A DNA stretch of 64,000 nt from Vanilla planifolia (Eukaryota > Streptophyta > Magnoliopsida > Asparagales > Orchidaceae): positions 1,659,487 to 1,723,486 of the forward strand of contig JAIUJO010000084.1 in NCBI GenBank assembly GCA_023846275.1, in the 5' to 3' direction. The number at the start of each line of letters is the position of its first letter. The stretch's first letter is position 1. This document shows, piece after piece, positions 35,561 to 48,639 of this stretch. A program made the translations under genes and the position numbers. The notes under the pieces are model-generated. The model made no database searches. It worked only from the letters and a program-made list of their open reading frames with translations, and had not been told where the DNA came from.

Positions 35561-36884
35561 CATGAAAAAGAGAATTACCAACCTAACTCAAAAATAAGTT
35601 GAAGAAACTATTCTACTTTTGTTGCTTTATTAGATATTATTGGGTAGTTTTTTGCATCATTTTGATAATCAATTTTTAGCCTTGTAAAGCATAGAATTAA
35701 GCTTGTTAGGCATGCATGACATAACTACCAAGCTCTTTAGGAGTTTATTTTTCATTTAACTCTTGCAAAATATATTTAGTTTGTTTGTAGATTGTTTTGG
35801 TCTATGATCAAGTAGCTATTAATTGAATTCAGGTCACACAAGCAAATATCATGTATTGTTTAAGTGAGAATTTGACAAGTTTCATTCATGCACTAGTTTT
35901 GCTAAAGTACTAGGCTTTTGTTTGCATAGCTTGTTCTCTATTTAAGGTGATAATATGTTTGTTACAGAGGAATATATAAAAAGTAAGGAGAATAATCACT
36001 AGCCAAATATTCACAATTTTAATGATGACAATTTGAAGGTGAAATAACTTTGATAGTCATATATACTAAAAATCTTAGATAATCTGAATTGTTTAACATG
36101 AATTGCATGAACTTGAAATGTTTCATAATTTTTCTCTTCATCGTGAGAAATTAGAGGTAGAACCTCAAGTTGAAATGGATAATTCAATATGCAAAATATT
36201 TGTGGTTTTGATTTATTTCCTAAGGAAAACAAAAGATTGCCAAAAATAATAGATTTAAGGTGATTAATTGACACTCACCAGCTTGGCATTACATGGAAAA
36301 ATAAAAATCATTCGTGTCATATCAACATTATAGCTTTATGAATCTAAATTATAATCAAGATTTCCTAGTAAACAAGGTATAAAAGTTATGGTTCAATGCA
36401 AGATATGAATGCTTATTTAGTGAATGTTTTTATCTACTATGCCTACTTAATTTTTGCCACATTGAAGGGAACAAACAATGATATCATGTTCCCATGACAC
36501 TACCCTCATGATGAAACCATTAATCATAGTTTATGTTGCTATAAATATTCACAATCAATTTTCAATTCTTTTGCTTCGATGACTACCAACTTGCCACAAT
36601 ACTTAACTATTGGATGCATTTTTATGGCTTAAGAATTTATTAGACTAGATGTAGATCAATAATAAGGAAATAAAAATCGAACAATTAGTTAGTTAGGTTG
36701 CTACTATAAATTATCATATACAATAAGATAAGAATAACAAACAGCACCTGAATTTGACACTCTCATCCACTTCCATGATCTAAATTTTCCCTTAAATTTT
36801 TTGTAGTTTAGGAATTTTTTGATAGGGAACTTTTGGAGCCACCTCAACTTACATAAGCTACAAGTTATTTCACAATATACGTTT
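35561..36884. other. non-coding stretch, nothing firmly recognised
   Basis: No coding similarity is secure. By position the right end should hold the part of a LINE ORF2 before RNase H (see next entry). An 87-codon minus-strand open frame at 36274-36011 has no recognisable similarity. Confidence 0.35.
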
Positions 36885-37252
36885 CCACCATCCTGGCTAG
36901 ATTATGGTGAACAATGACCCTACCTATATTGTAAACTATTGCATGTGTTTTGGTATTATCATTTGAGATAGAAAAATATGTTTTTTATTTTAGAACTTCT
37001 CTTATTACCTTACTTATTCCTTACAGCAAGGGCACAACATAAAGACTAACTCCTACATTGCTACAATAGCTCACTAGAAGTACTAAAAGTATCGCTAAAT
37101 GGCAAAATTTTAATGTGAATAAATTTTTTATGACTTTTTACTCTATTCAAGTTTGCTATATTTACCATGAAGGGAACACTACTCTAGATTGGGTTGCAAA
37201 ATTTACTCTACATGACGATTTTTTTGTTAGACTAGAACATGCCCCTTCCTAA
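36885..37252 (+). pseudogene. LINE C RNase H domain with intact tail
   Basis: This is another plus-strand LINE RNase H, distinct from the one at 33279. The entry, around 36885-36960, shows FPPSWLDYGEQ and, in another frame, NYCMCFGIII. The last 56 codons (37085-37252) are fully open and read KSIAKWQNFNVNKFF, then VCYIYHEGNTTLDWVAKF and FFVRLEHAPS before a stop. YHEGNTTLDWVAKF is the HxxREGNxxADWLAxF block that closes these domains. An A/T-rich 3' stretch with TTTGTTGTATTATTATTATT follows, compatible with a LINE 3' end. Confidence 0.75.
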
Positions 37253-39249
37253 ATGTTTTTGTTTGCTTTTGTTGTATTATTATTATTTTATATATTAACG
37301 ATGTAATATTAGTATAAGATTTAGCAATAGTATTTCAAAAAGCAAATGTTTAGAGGATAGGCACTTAGCCTTGCCATATAGTGTATTGATCATGGGCCAA
37401 AAAAGCAAAGATAAGGAACCTAAAATAGAAGAACACATACACGCACCCACATGCATACCCACAAGGACCAAGCAAACAAAAGAAAGCTAGTCATAGGCAC
37501 ATATGAATGTTGCATTTCACTCTAGTTATGCTGGTGGATCCAGATGTGCATGAGTTTTTTAGACTAATAATCTTTCCATATCAACACACTAAGGGCTCAA
37601 ACTTACGGCATTGGCTCTAATACCACTTGCATCTTAGAGTTTGTGGAATTAAGCATTTAAGGCTTAGATTAACCTTCTTCTTTATATTATGTTCCTTAAT
37701 TTGTTCTATCATATCTATCAATGTAAATATTGTTTCTCTTATTCCAAATGATTCAACCGTTAAATAGTAACGTTCAGCTACAGGGTGATCTTGTTTTTGA
37801 TCTCCCTCCTTTGGCATGATTGTACACTTTGAGAAACGTTGATCAAGGTTGGCATTGAAACTTAAAAAATTCACTTCTTGTATGTGATATTTCATGATTA
37901 GTGGCTAGAACTCAATTAACCTATTCTCAATAGAAAGTTGCACACATATAGTTTGTTGACAATGAAGTTTTTGGAATATTGGTTTTAAAAATGATATTTA
38001 TATTGCATTTAGTGAACTTATCATCCATCTTACATAGGAAATATTTTGTTTCACTATAGTCTTCTATTATATCAAAGTTATTGTAGAAGTACTAAATCAT
38101 CTTACCATTATATAGATTCCTTAGTCATAGATCATCTACAAGTTCGGTTTGAGAGAAATAAAAAATTATGTATCAATTGGTTTAAACTCTACCTCAATAG
38201 AAAAATGTTTAAGAGCCTTTGACCAAGCTTTCCTATCAAGCCTTAAGGCATACACTAGGCAAAATGTCTTTTTTTGGCTACAAGTATTAACAATTTTTAA
38301 AAACATGGAAGAAAATTGCAAAATTTGTAGAGAACATCATATAGCATAGATTTCAAAACTATTCTTGTATTAGTATGCTAGTAATTATTATTACAAGTTA
38401 GGGTATTAATCATGGTAAGTACTAGTTCTTAAAAACAATTAATAATTTCTCCAAGTGAAACATGAATTCAATAATCATCATTATAAAACATAAAACATTA
38501 CCTTATCATTGTGTCAATTATCAAAACACAAGTTCATGTACACCCTCATTTGATCTTAGGTATTGTTATGAAATGAATCACAGTAGCCCTCTCAATAGAA
38601 TCCTAAAAAAAGAATCGTGCATATGTACCAAATATTTTGTTTGAACCCTCACACATTTGTAGTTTAATTACATAGCCTTGAGGAACATCTCACAATGATC
38701 CATGTAGAAGAGTTCACCATTGAATGTGCATCCTTCTCTTCAAGAACTAAGTAATCCTTCATCACCTCCTCAAGATCATGGTTTTAATTATATCCTACTT
38801 CTTTATCTCTTAGATTTTCATAATGCTCAAGGAAAAAACCAATAATTTCTTATATAACTAGCACACCAAATCTTCTAAAGATAATGTGCCTAAAGATGAT
38901 ATTAGTTAAAGATATGGCTTACTTAATTCACTTCTTAGTATCATCGAACTCAAGGAAAGATTTATATTTTCATCATTCCTTTGTGTCCATTATCTTCCTA
39001 GTTTTTTGCATCTAAGTGAATTCACACCTAAATGAAAAATCGAGTGCGATGTTTATTCCTCTAAAGAGATTTGCTCTAGAGAGCATTCAAGGAAAGGCTT
39101 TCAAAACATATTGCCACCCAAAACCTTTTTGGATTAGACATAACATTCTCTATAAAGCTTTTTAGATCAAATTTATGGACAACAAGAATCTAATCATCTT
39201 CTATTACAAAAAGTAAAATTGAATTGATGCCAAATGAGTGAAAAAAATT
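37253..39249. other. unassigned stretch with an LTR-element primer-site match
   Basis: No domain was recognised. A 92-codon minus-strand open frame (37895-37617) and two plus-strand frames (38149-38349, 38462-38644) show no similarity to families I know. The minus strand at 39190-38640 reads with long open stretches, but no retroelement block could be named. The primer-site match at 37611-37624 suggests LTR-element debris. Confidence 0.35.
37611..37624 (-). other. initiator-Met tRNA primer-binding-site-like sequence
   Basis: The plus strand GGCTCTAATACCAC is the reverse complement of GTGGTATTAGAGCC, one base from the TGGTATCAGAGCC primer site used by many plant LTR elements. CA on the minus strand lies just before it (minus ...GATGCAAG then TGGTATTAGAGCC), as expected at an LTR end. 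It implies a minus-strand element whose 5' LTR would lie to the right of 37626. No partner was found. Confidence 0.4.
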
Positions 39250-40940
39250 GTACTGATCACTTAGAGATTAATTTTCATACAATAAGAATATAAAAAAAAT
39301 AGAAGATAAGCCCTAGAAACCTAAAAATGCAACACACAGGACTCACCCATCAAAAATAATCATAATTAAGAAGGGACCGAGAGCAACACAAGGTCACATT
39401 TATGCTGGGCTAGTTACCTCACCAACAACACAAAGATGGTGTACTTGAAAAGTGTTTGATAAAAGTGTCTTTATGATATCGAAAGAGCAAAGTAAAGGCA
39501 ACATTGTAGTTGATTAAAAGCATTGAAAAACTTTACTAATTCTTACAAAAAATATTAAGTAAAAAAGTAACAATATGTAAAATTATTCCAAACACTAATG
39601 AAAACAAAATTGAGATGAGTATGAATACAATGATAAGTAGGACTAGAAATTTGAGAAAACATGAAGGGTTGAAGTGAAAATGGATGAAAAAGTTAACAAA
39701 AATGAAGTAAAAGGGAATCAATGAATTGAAAGAAAAAAAATAGTGAATGGAACGACTATGTAGGTATAGTAGGAAAGTGATGTCATATAATCATTGGTAA
39801 ATTATCATGGTGTCTCATCATTTAAACCTTATTCTACTCACAAAACAAAGGCACTAACAAGTCATCACGTTAGACTTTTGTTACAATCAAAATTAAACCT
39901 CAACAAGGCAATGGAATAATGGAAATTTTGCTCCTACAAAGATCAACCATTTTAAAGAATAGGCTTACCATTTTATAATGACTCAAGAACAATAAAAGAA
40001 AATAAAGAAGGAAATAAAAATTCAAATTTGGTGGTCAAAATCTACTTCCATATAGATTTCTTAAAAATCTATTTTCTATAAGCTATTTGCCAAAGTTATG
40101 GTTAAAATATTTTCAAAACAAATTTTAAAGAGCTTTCATTTTGGACCAAAAGTTATATGGTTGAAGCTATTACTAAGTAGTTTTATAAAAAAAAGCTATG
40201 TTTGTTTTTGTTTCAAGCTACCTAGGTTAGCTAAGGCCCTTGTAGTTTTGATCATTGTGAACATGTCATGGATTTTGTCATTATTTACTGGGTCAATGTG
40301 TTGCACATTGGGTATGTGAATCGAAAAGATGTCGGCAATGTCCATGGTCATATTTGGATAGTCGCGTCACAATTAAAGTTGGAGGGGCCAATGTAATATT
40401 CATGGTACCATGGGTTAGATTAAGATCAATGTATCATAGCATCGGTAGTCGGTTAAGTTTCACATTAATTGTCTAAGTTTGTTCGCAAGGAACGTGACCT
40501 TTACTATTATTGGGTAGATCTAGCAGCTTCTTACAACCTAATGGATCTTGGTGTAATCATGGGTTATGTAAACTCAAGCATCGGATTGAGCTTAAATGAC
40601 CAATTCACTAATCTATTTCTACGTAGTGTAGTCCATGTTAGCAACAAGTCTAATTTAGCCAACTCAATGATGAGTGATAGAGGAAACAACAGATGATGAC
40701 AAAAAAATAATGGGATCAATGGGCCATTTTTTGTATCTTTTATTTATTCATGATGTGAATTTAGTGCATAGAATAAGATTTTAGGATCCATTTTGACTTT
40801 GCACAAGAGGAAATGATAGCATGATTTTCTAGAATTCTAGATACATGTCTTAATGTTCTTTGGGCGTTAAAAATCTTGACTAGTGTCCTCTTTCATTCCC
40901 TTGAAGTAGAAGAGTTTCATTTCTAATGAGTTACCTACTC
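39250..40940 (-). repeat. left (3') LTR of the gypsy element
   Basis: It aligns with 44640-46420. Shared text includes GAAGGGACCRAGAGC-like sequence (39373 versus 44778), AATTAAACCTCAACAAGGCA (39891) versus TTAAACCTCAACAAGACA (45315), CTCATCATTTAAACCTTA versus CTCATCGCTTAAGCCTCA, and GCATCGGTAG versus GCATTGGTAG (40441 versus 45923). Several CpG sites remain between 40310 and 40490. The plus-strand open frame 40469-40696 lies within the LTR and is not a gene. Confidence 0.8.
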
Positions 40941-42105
40941 CCGTTTTGTTCTCATAAATCTCTAATGTGCCAAGGTTTGATCTTTAAGACTATTCCATTA
41001 TGATCGAAGAATCCTTATTTTCTTGTTAAACTTTCCAATGAGAAAGATACTTTAGATAACTCAAACTTTTTTCTTGCAAAGTATTCTCATCCATTACTCC
41101 TTCAATCTTCTTATTCTTTTTACCATGATAGGTTAGTAAGCACTCAAGTAAGTGGTCACTCTCAATGGGTGTGGTTTTTTAGTCAAACAACTCACAAGAA
41201 ATCATGATCAACTCCTTGTGTAAGCTACCAAACTTGAGATATTGAAGGTATTGCCAGTGTCGTAATCATCTGATACCTCCACAATGTATGCAAAGTTTTA
41301 GATTTGGAATGGAAAGACTACTCTTGTATGTAACTTCTACAAAGTTTATAGAGGAAACCATTCAGATTTTATTCTAATCATCAGGAATTCTCCTTCGAAG
41401 AATTCTTTAAGCTTGTGGTGTGCATTGGCTAATTTGTTTTACTACTCATTACTAATATTTATTGCTTCCTTAATTTGCTCATCAACCTACCGTATATGCA
41501 AATAATTATGTTTGTGCTCGAATGGCTGATAAGATTAGGTCAAAAAGGATAAAAGGTTCATATTTGTTATTGCATTCGAAGGGGCTCAATCTTATGGACA
41601 TATTGATGCAACTATTATAAGCTTCCTAGGCTTGTGTTAAATTATGTTCTAAATTATTTATGTTTTCTTCTACAAAACACCATAATTGATTTCCTAAGCT
41701 ATGATTTATGAACTTGATTTGATCAAAAGCTTGGGGTGATGGGAAAATTAGAATTCTAACTTTATTTGCAAATGATGAAAAATGGTTTTCCAAAGATTCC
41801 AAGTGAAAAAAACTTCCTTATTACTGATTATGGTATTAAGCAACTCATGAAACATAGACACTTTGTCAAGCATAGCGTGGAGGTTGAAGCATAAATTTTT
41901 TCTGTTATAGCTTCATTGACTTTCACAAATATTTTCTTAGTTGTAAGGATCTATTCAAAATTTCTTTCTAAAATGATCATGTATTAGGGTAGTGATGATA
42001 ATAAAACTACTGAATGAATTTCCTTTACAAGGTTGTTAGGCCATGAAAACTATTAAAATCATTGATTGATTGAGGTGTTGGTTAATCAATTATAGCCTTA
42101 ACTTG

Positions 42106-42297
42106 TCATAGTAAAATGATACATGATCTTTTAGGGTTTGAAGCCCAAAACATTCTCATGATGAGAAATAAATGTTCACATTTTATGTTTGGTTGAGGTC
42201 TTCTCCCTAAGCATGGAACAAATCTTTTCTTATGGTGTTCTAATATATGTTCAATGGTAGCATTAAAGTTCAAGATGTCATTCAAGTAAACTATCAC
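42106..42297 (-). pseudogene. gypsy reverse transcriptase, active-site region
   Basis: The minus strand reads MIVYLNDILNFNATIEHILE and, further on, PQPNIKCEHLF. This is the plant gypsy RT block VVxYLDDILIFSxTxEEHLxHxxxVxxxLxxxxLxxNxxKCEFF. It lies between the gag region on the right and the integrase-end-like stretch on the left, as expected for a minus-strand element. It is a fossil and not functional. Confidence 0.85.
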
Positions 42298-43539
42298 AAA
42301 CTTTCCTAATTAGGATATTTGTGTCATTCTTCTTATAAATGTGCTTAGTGTATTAAATATGGTGAAGGGAATGACTAACCACTTGTATAATCTATCCTTT
42401 ATTTTGAAAGTAGTTTTTTACTCATCCCCTAACTAGATTCTATCTTTGTGCTTTCAACTTTTTAAATTGATTTTGAATAAAATAGTCTCTCCATTAGTTT
42501 GGTCCAATAGTTCATCTAATCAGTAGATACGGAACCTATACTTTGCATCACTTTGCTAACTCCTCTATTATTGAAACAGATTCTCCTTGAATCATCGTAA
42601 TTTAGGGCTTAAGGGGTAAGAACAACACATGGATTTTGACTTTCTCAAAAGAATCATTTGTCTAATAAGTCATGCACTTGTTAGGTGAGTTCTTAATGTT
42701 TACAATGATTCATTTTATAATGTGAAAAATTTAGTAAGCTAGCACCTAGTATATGGTCTGTAGTATATTGGATGTCATGAAGAGGCGACAAACATTGGAG
42801 TTCATTTGTAAAAATTTTAGCAAAACTAAATAAAAATGTTTCTATAGTGGGAGATATTATTATAAAAAGTATTATTATGTCTTACATAGAAGTTCTATCA
42901 ATAATTTCTTTATCAAGTTTACCAAGGTACATTAATAGTAGTTACTTATTTGGGGTGTCGTGTTGTTTTTGATAGGTTGGACATGTTCTTTAGGTGTTGA
43001 TGTACGTATATTAAATTTCTAGTTGTTATGTGTAAATGTGTATGTGTTGGCTTTATTAGAAATAATGGTACCATGGTCATATAACCATCGGCATAATAAG
43101 ATGATACTTCATATTGCCATAGAAACAACATAACATAAAGTATCATCCAAATTGTTGGCCAAACTTAATTGGTATAGTTTATTTTTTCTTGAGACACATG
43201 GATATTTTGTTAATAAATGACATATTGTGTGGGTTTGGTTAGTGAATGATCCAAAGTCTTAGGCATGCTACACCATTTGTAGAAATTGTGTTAATGTTAC
43301 TATCACTTTCTATGATGAACTTTACAAACCTTTTCTCTAAGATTGACAGAGATATGAAAAATTGTAATATGTCTTCAATCTTCACTTCCCTTTGGTTTGG
43401 TGAAGGAGCTTATCTTGACTACAATGGCCTCATGTTATCAATGCTGGCTAAGTAAGATATGGAAGCATATTCTTTGATCTCTTTTTCTACATTGGTGTTC
43501 AATTCCCCATAATTGCCTTCCTCAATATAGCTAACTTGT

Positions 43540-44200
43540 TGTTTTTTATGTTGGGCTATCATGTAACTTTACTTTTTACATCGAAACAAGTTACCTTTTG
43601 GTGATTGGTTAATAGGTTGATTGGGTTTCATTGTAAATTTAACGATAGGGAGGGCTCATAGTGGGATGTTTTGGTACACTAATTGTGGAACATCTGGGAT
43701 TGGTCAGCTCAAAGTTTAACATGGATGAAGCTTCTACATTTTTATTGGATAATTGTTTCTAAGTTTCATAGTTAACAGTAATCATATAGGCCTCTTCTAA
43801 GGTGTAAATGATTTGCATAAAAAGTACCCTCTACATATATCTCTAAGCCCAGCTCAAAATTAGAAAAATGTCACCAAAGGGTCTTCGTTAACACCACAAT
43901 ACAAATATACCCATCAAAATGAGTAATGTACTCATTACATAGTTTCCTCTTTTTTTTAGGCATGTCATTGGTAAACTAAGTGATTCTTTTATAAGATGCA
44001 TATGTATTTTGATGAGTGGTGATCCTCTTTGTTGAGAATGGATTTCTATGATTGTTAAAGATAGTTGAGTTTATTTTGCCTTTTTCATTAAAGTTTAAAT
44101 AATTGGAAGCAACAACCCAAGGAAAAACTTTCATATCTATATATTCCTTAAGATTTATGAGGCCTCCAAGGATGAGAATGTCACATTTTATAGAATTCAT
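43540..44200 (-). pseudogene. gypsy gag region
   Basis: On the minus strand, TLEEAYMITVNYE at about 43815-43775 resembles the end of a plant gypsy gag domain, and MPKKKRKLCNEYITHFDGYI (about 43965-43900) the part before it. At about 43620-43540, NQSPKGNLFRCKK and IAQHKKQQ sit where the CCHC zinc knuckle and its basic tail are expected. Gag packages the element RNA. The region is a fossil. Confidence 0.65.
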
Positions 44201-44639
44201 TTGCTTATTATCATCATTTTCTTATTATCAATCAAAGAAAGATTGTTGATTATAAGAGGTATTTGATTATAATGCATGACAATATTAGGTTTGAAATGGT
44301 GGGCTCATTTAGAGCTTGTTCTAGTTCGATGATCCTAAAACCATATTTCTCTAACTTGTCTTCTAGAAATTGTAGTCAAGTTAAAAGATCTTGGAGGGTC
44401 ACTTCTGGTTAGTTAATGTGTGTGTGCTCCAGTTTATAATTTCTATATCATATTATTTGTATAAATTGTGCCCTTTAGAAAAAAGAAAAGGAAACTCCTC
44501 ATTTAAGCTGTGTTCCTATTTTTTTTGAAAATTAGGTGTCAATAAAAGAAAATTCAAAAGATTGTTTAGTTCACTATTTCTTTGCTATCAACATTGCAAA
44601 CACTGGTATAATCAAGTTCTAAAGCAAGATTTGATGTTT

Positions 44640-46420
44640 AACTAGTGCTATAAACTATAATGAACAAGTAGAGATTTGACTCCATAGATTAAGAATAAAG
44701 AAAATGGCAAGATAAGAATGTAAATACTAGAGAGGAAACCCAGATGAAATAGCTATCCATGGGAACTTCAGTAAAGAAGGGACCAAGAACTACATGGGTT
44801 GCATTCCTTATGCTTCGCCTACTACTAATTCAATGGCAAAAAGAAAGGGTATTTTGAAAGGGGTTTGACAAAACAAATTTCACAATATAGAAAGAACAAT
44901 ATAAATGTCACATGCGTGTAGTTTAAAAGCCTTGAGAAAAATTAATAAGCATTATAGAAAAGATAGAGCTTTGAAGTAACTTACACATAAAACTAGTTCA
45001 AACAAAATAAAAAAAATTAATTAAGAATAGCAAGGAAGTTGAAAATAGGTAGTAGTAGAAATCTAAGAAAAATTAAGAATCGAAGTGAAAAGGGACAATG
45101 ATGTGCAAGTAAATGACATAATAAAGGTCAATCAATGAAGTAAAACAAATTTAAAGTGAAAGGAACCATTATGCAACATCCACTATAAGGCAATGTTGTA
45201 GTGTTATAGTTAAACAAGCTAATACACAGTCTCATCGCTTAAGCCTCACACTCTTCCCCCCAATATTGAAGCCTAGTTGATTTAGCATGGCTGAGTTCTC
45301 ATTGCAATTAAACTTAAACCTCAACAAGACATAATAGGAAAAGTGGAATTTTACACATGTAAGGATCATCTTTTTGGAATGGTATGTCTCCCACTTACAG
45401 AATCCTATCCATGAAAAATAGAGATTAAAAATACAAAATTTATGGTAATTAGCTCTTAAAACAAGTAGTTTGAAAAGCTACCCTTTTAGTTTAAAAAAAT
45501 CTATTTACTAAAAAGTAGGGACCAAAGCTTTGGTCAAAGTTATTGACAAATTGGTTTCTAAAAAGTTGTTGTATTTGTCCGAAGTTTACATGGTCCAAAT
45601 AATTGCAAAAAAAATTTTTGTAAGAACTTGCATTTTCATTTTTTATTAGCCAAGTTCACATGGGCCATTGAAATATATTTGGGTTTCAGTTTTGTAGATT
45701 AAAGTATTGAATTGGCACACTAACGATGGTGTCACAAGTGAGATCCAAGTAGGTGTGTTTTCGATATAGCCTTCAGATCATTGTGGTTTAGATGATGTCT
45801 TGGTCAAATTTCAAATTTGAGTTGATGCATCATGGATGAAGTTAGCAGGTTTATGTGACATCAATATTTTCATGGATGAGATCAGGTTCAATGCATAATA
45901 GAGTGTGATGGTAGGTAAACGTAGCATTGGTAGATTTAATTTCATTTGTAGGTCCCACAAATTGTGGCATTGTTAAGTTGAACCTAATGGGTAGCCACAA
46001 AGTACGTGATCTAGGTGCGTTTGTAAATCATATGAGTTCTTGATCTAGATTAGAATTTTAAGACCTATTCATTGATCTATTTTAGGAAAACATGGCACAT
46101 ATATTCTATTACATCAAATAAGGTTAGTGGTGGGTAACAAATGAAGGCATCGATGAAAACAGGCTGTTTTTTGGGTCGTTTTCACCTTCTTTGCATGAAA
46201 TTTGATCTTCTAATATAATGTTAGGTAATATCTTAACTCCACATATAAAGAAATGATACAATGACTCCCCAAAAGTGTCAAGCCATTTTTTATTGGTTTC
46301 TTGGCATCAAAAATGCTAATTGATGACCATAATAAAAATCTTATGAAGGGTGTCTGTTTTGATTGTCCCTCAAGAACTATAGCTCTTAGAAAACATGTGT
46401 GTGCTACGTTCTAAAGATCT
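44640..46420 (-). repeat. right (5') LTR of the gypsy element
   Basis: This is the partner of 39250-40940. Similarity begins near TGAACAAGTAGAGATTTGAC (44660), versus TGATCACTTAGAGATTAA on the left, and fades near 46420. The exact inner edge and the primer site next to it could not be read with confidence. Confidence 0.8.
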
Positions 46421-48399
46421 TACTTTGCATGTTTTAAAAGTTTAGTAGATTGTTTAGGATAATAACTATTGGTCCCCAATAATTCAACTTGCAGTAGCAA
46501 TAGTAATCACATTCTTGGCAAGTGAAAACAAAAAAAAAATGTTGGTAATAATGAAAAAACAGCAACAGCACCTTAGTTGGTTTTGTTTCTACCAAAGTGA
46601 ACGATCGCATAGCAAGTTGAGAAAGCATGACAAGCCATTTTCATAAGGTAAAAACTCAACCTCATGTTGACTATTTTTCTCCTTGTGCTAGCATACAACC
46701 ACTTGTATTTTCTACTAGATGGAACATAGTTTAAGTTGTTCTCTTACAATGCTAAAGCCAAACTTTCTTCAGACATTATGGGTCAGACTCAACCTCATAA
46801 AAATGGCTACTTTAGAAAAAAAAACAAAATGAAGTTATAATTCTAAAAGAAACTCCCTTTACTTGAAATGTAATGCATAAGATCTTATAAAATGTTGGTC
46901 ATGTGTAGAACATGTGAAAAATAAATAAAAACATTCCCACAAACTTTGTTGGTGCATTAAGTTGATGAGGAAATTATGTAGAACAATGTACTTTGCTTTT
47001 TCAAAAAAACGTTGAATATGTAGTAGAATTATTTTGAAGTTGGCAAGGGCTTTAAAATAGTTAAATGTGATAAACTTAATTTAGTGAGGGTGTGGTAGTA
47101 TTTGGTTGCATTAAGAAATGTTATGTAGTTCTAATTCCAAAATTTTTATTTAACTCTACTAATAAAAATTTTAAAATAGTTTCGCTTTCTTAGAATTAAT
47201 TTAATTCTTACCAATCGTGAATTTATCATTAAACTTTCATAGATAGGCTTAGAATTAATTTAAGAATGTCTACAAATGTTCACTAGCAGCTATGCAAATT
47301 TATTTTCAACCTAAATGGTCATAATTTCTTTGATGAAGTTGTAGGTATTTCTAGTATGCCCACCATATGACAAACTTTGCTAGTTTAGTGGAAGCCTGGC
47401 TTGGTTGATTATTATTTAATGAAGGCTTTGTGTTCGTGGAAGACTCATTTGAAATCATTCATTGATTTATTTATTTTTTCACTTTTTTTAATTATTATTC
47501 TTTCAATAATAGTATGTTTACAAATCTTAGGAAGGATTTCAAATGATCAAAATAATTGTTATATAGCAAAAATCATTTATTTTAATAATTCAAAACGCCA
47601 GAATTCCTTTCCTCTTATGGAAAGTGTAGTCCTTTGAACAATTGTAATAAGGGTTGTGTTAAATGTAGAAGTTGTTAATACAAGGTCATTCTCTTGCATT
47701 TTTTTTATGGTGAATTGTTTCCAATATCTATTAACATTGTGGATTGACCTCCTTTATCTCTTTGGAAACATTACGCATTATGGAAAAATGAATTTAAAGC
47801 TTTTCTTGAAATGTAAACTATAATTTGTTCCATTTCATACTCCATCCTAGAATTATTCTTGATGATAGCGGTCATAAGTCATGTATAAATATTCAACTTA
47901 TTGTAAGAGGATAAAATCTTTTACTCTTTGCTTTGTCTCATAGCATTGGGATAGAAGTCCACAACTTTTCTTCTTGTTATGATGAAATACAATATTTAAG
48001 TAAGTTATTTGGAGATAAATTGACTCAAATCACTATTTTATAAATAAAGAGAAGAATAAGCAAAAGAAATAAAAAAAGAAAGTAACATCACGTGCACTTG
48101 AACTTTGTTTGTCCTTCAAAGGTACAATGTCTAATTTATATATTGATGATATCTCACTTGTTGAATGTGATGATAATTTATATAAATGCATTAATTAATT
48201 AGTAAATGAACATATGAAGATAATCAATATTATGCTAATTTAAAAGTGGAAAGCAACAAGCATGAACAACATATTCATGAGTTTAGAAGAGACATGAAAC
48301 TTTTGAAGTAATGAATTACTCTAAGAGGATGTATAGTCACATGTCTTTTTTCTAAATGACCTACAAAATAAGCATTTTTACTATGAAAACAACTATTTT
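46421..48399. other. stretch between a gypsy LTR and a LINE, nothing recognised
   Basis: No domain was identified. The open frames 46628-46434 (minus) and 47401-47637 (plus) have no recognisable similarity. The right part (48130-48400) reads as an acidic, lysine-rich plus-strand stretch that may be LINE ORF1 5' sequence or unrelated gag debris. Confidence 0.35.
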
Positions 48400-48639
48400 T
48401 AAGTAATTTTATACTGATGCTTTGAATTGATTGATTATTTAGTTAAGAAAGAAAAGGAAGATCTCAAAGAAAAATTCATTAACTTTGTTGTGTCACAAAG
48501 AGAACTTATTAAATTTAAGGCAAATTTTGTAAATATCCCTTAACATGTTTCTTATTGAACACAAGTTATTCAAATGTGAATTTGAGTGGATGTTGTATGG
48601 CTTGTAATAGTCCATCTCATTTGTGTATGGCTTCTACCC

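Larger units (their letters stand above)
39250..46420 (-). mobile_element. Ty3/gypsy element with both LTRs (fossil)
   Basis: A pair of long direct repeats (about 39250-40940 and 44640-46420) brackets an internal region of about 3.7 kb. Its minus strand carries gag (about 44200-43540), reverse transcriptase (42300-42100 clearest) and an integrase-end-like stretch (about 41170-40930). The order fits a minus-strand Ty3/gypsy element. The internal region is shorter than is usual for the family, so it is incomplete, and it is broken by many changes. The LTRs are readily aligned by eye but differ at a large share of positions and by many indels, so the insertion is very old. Confidence 0.8.

Noticed and set aside
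37617-37895. 92-codon minus-strand open frame ending at the primer-site match
   Set aside because: It has no recognisable family, and its end overlaps the putative LTR edge. It is better explained as chance reading through LTR sequence, although a real gene cannot be excluded.
40469-40696. 75-codon plus-strand open frame
   Set aside because: It lies wholly within the left LTR of the gypsy element, and the matching part of the right LTR is not open.
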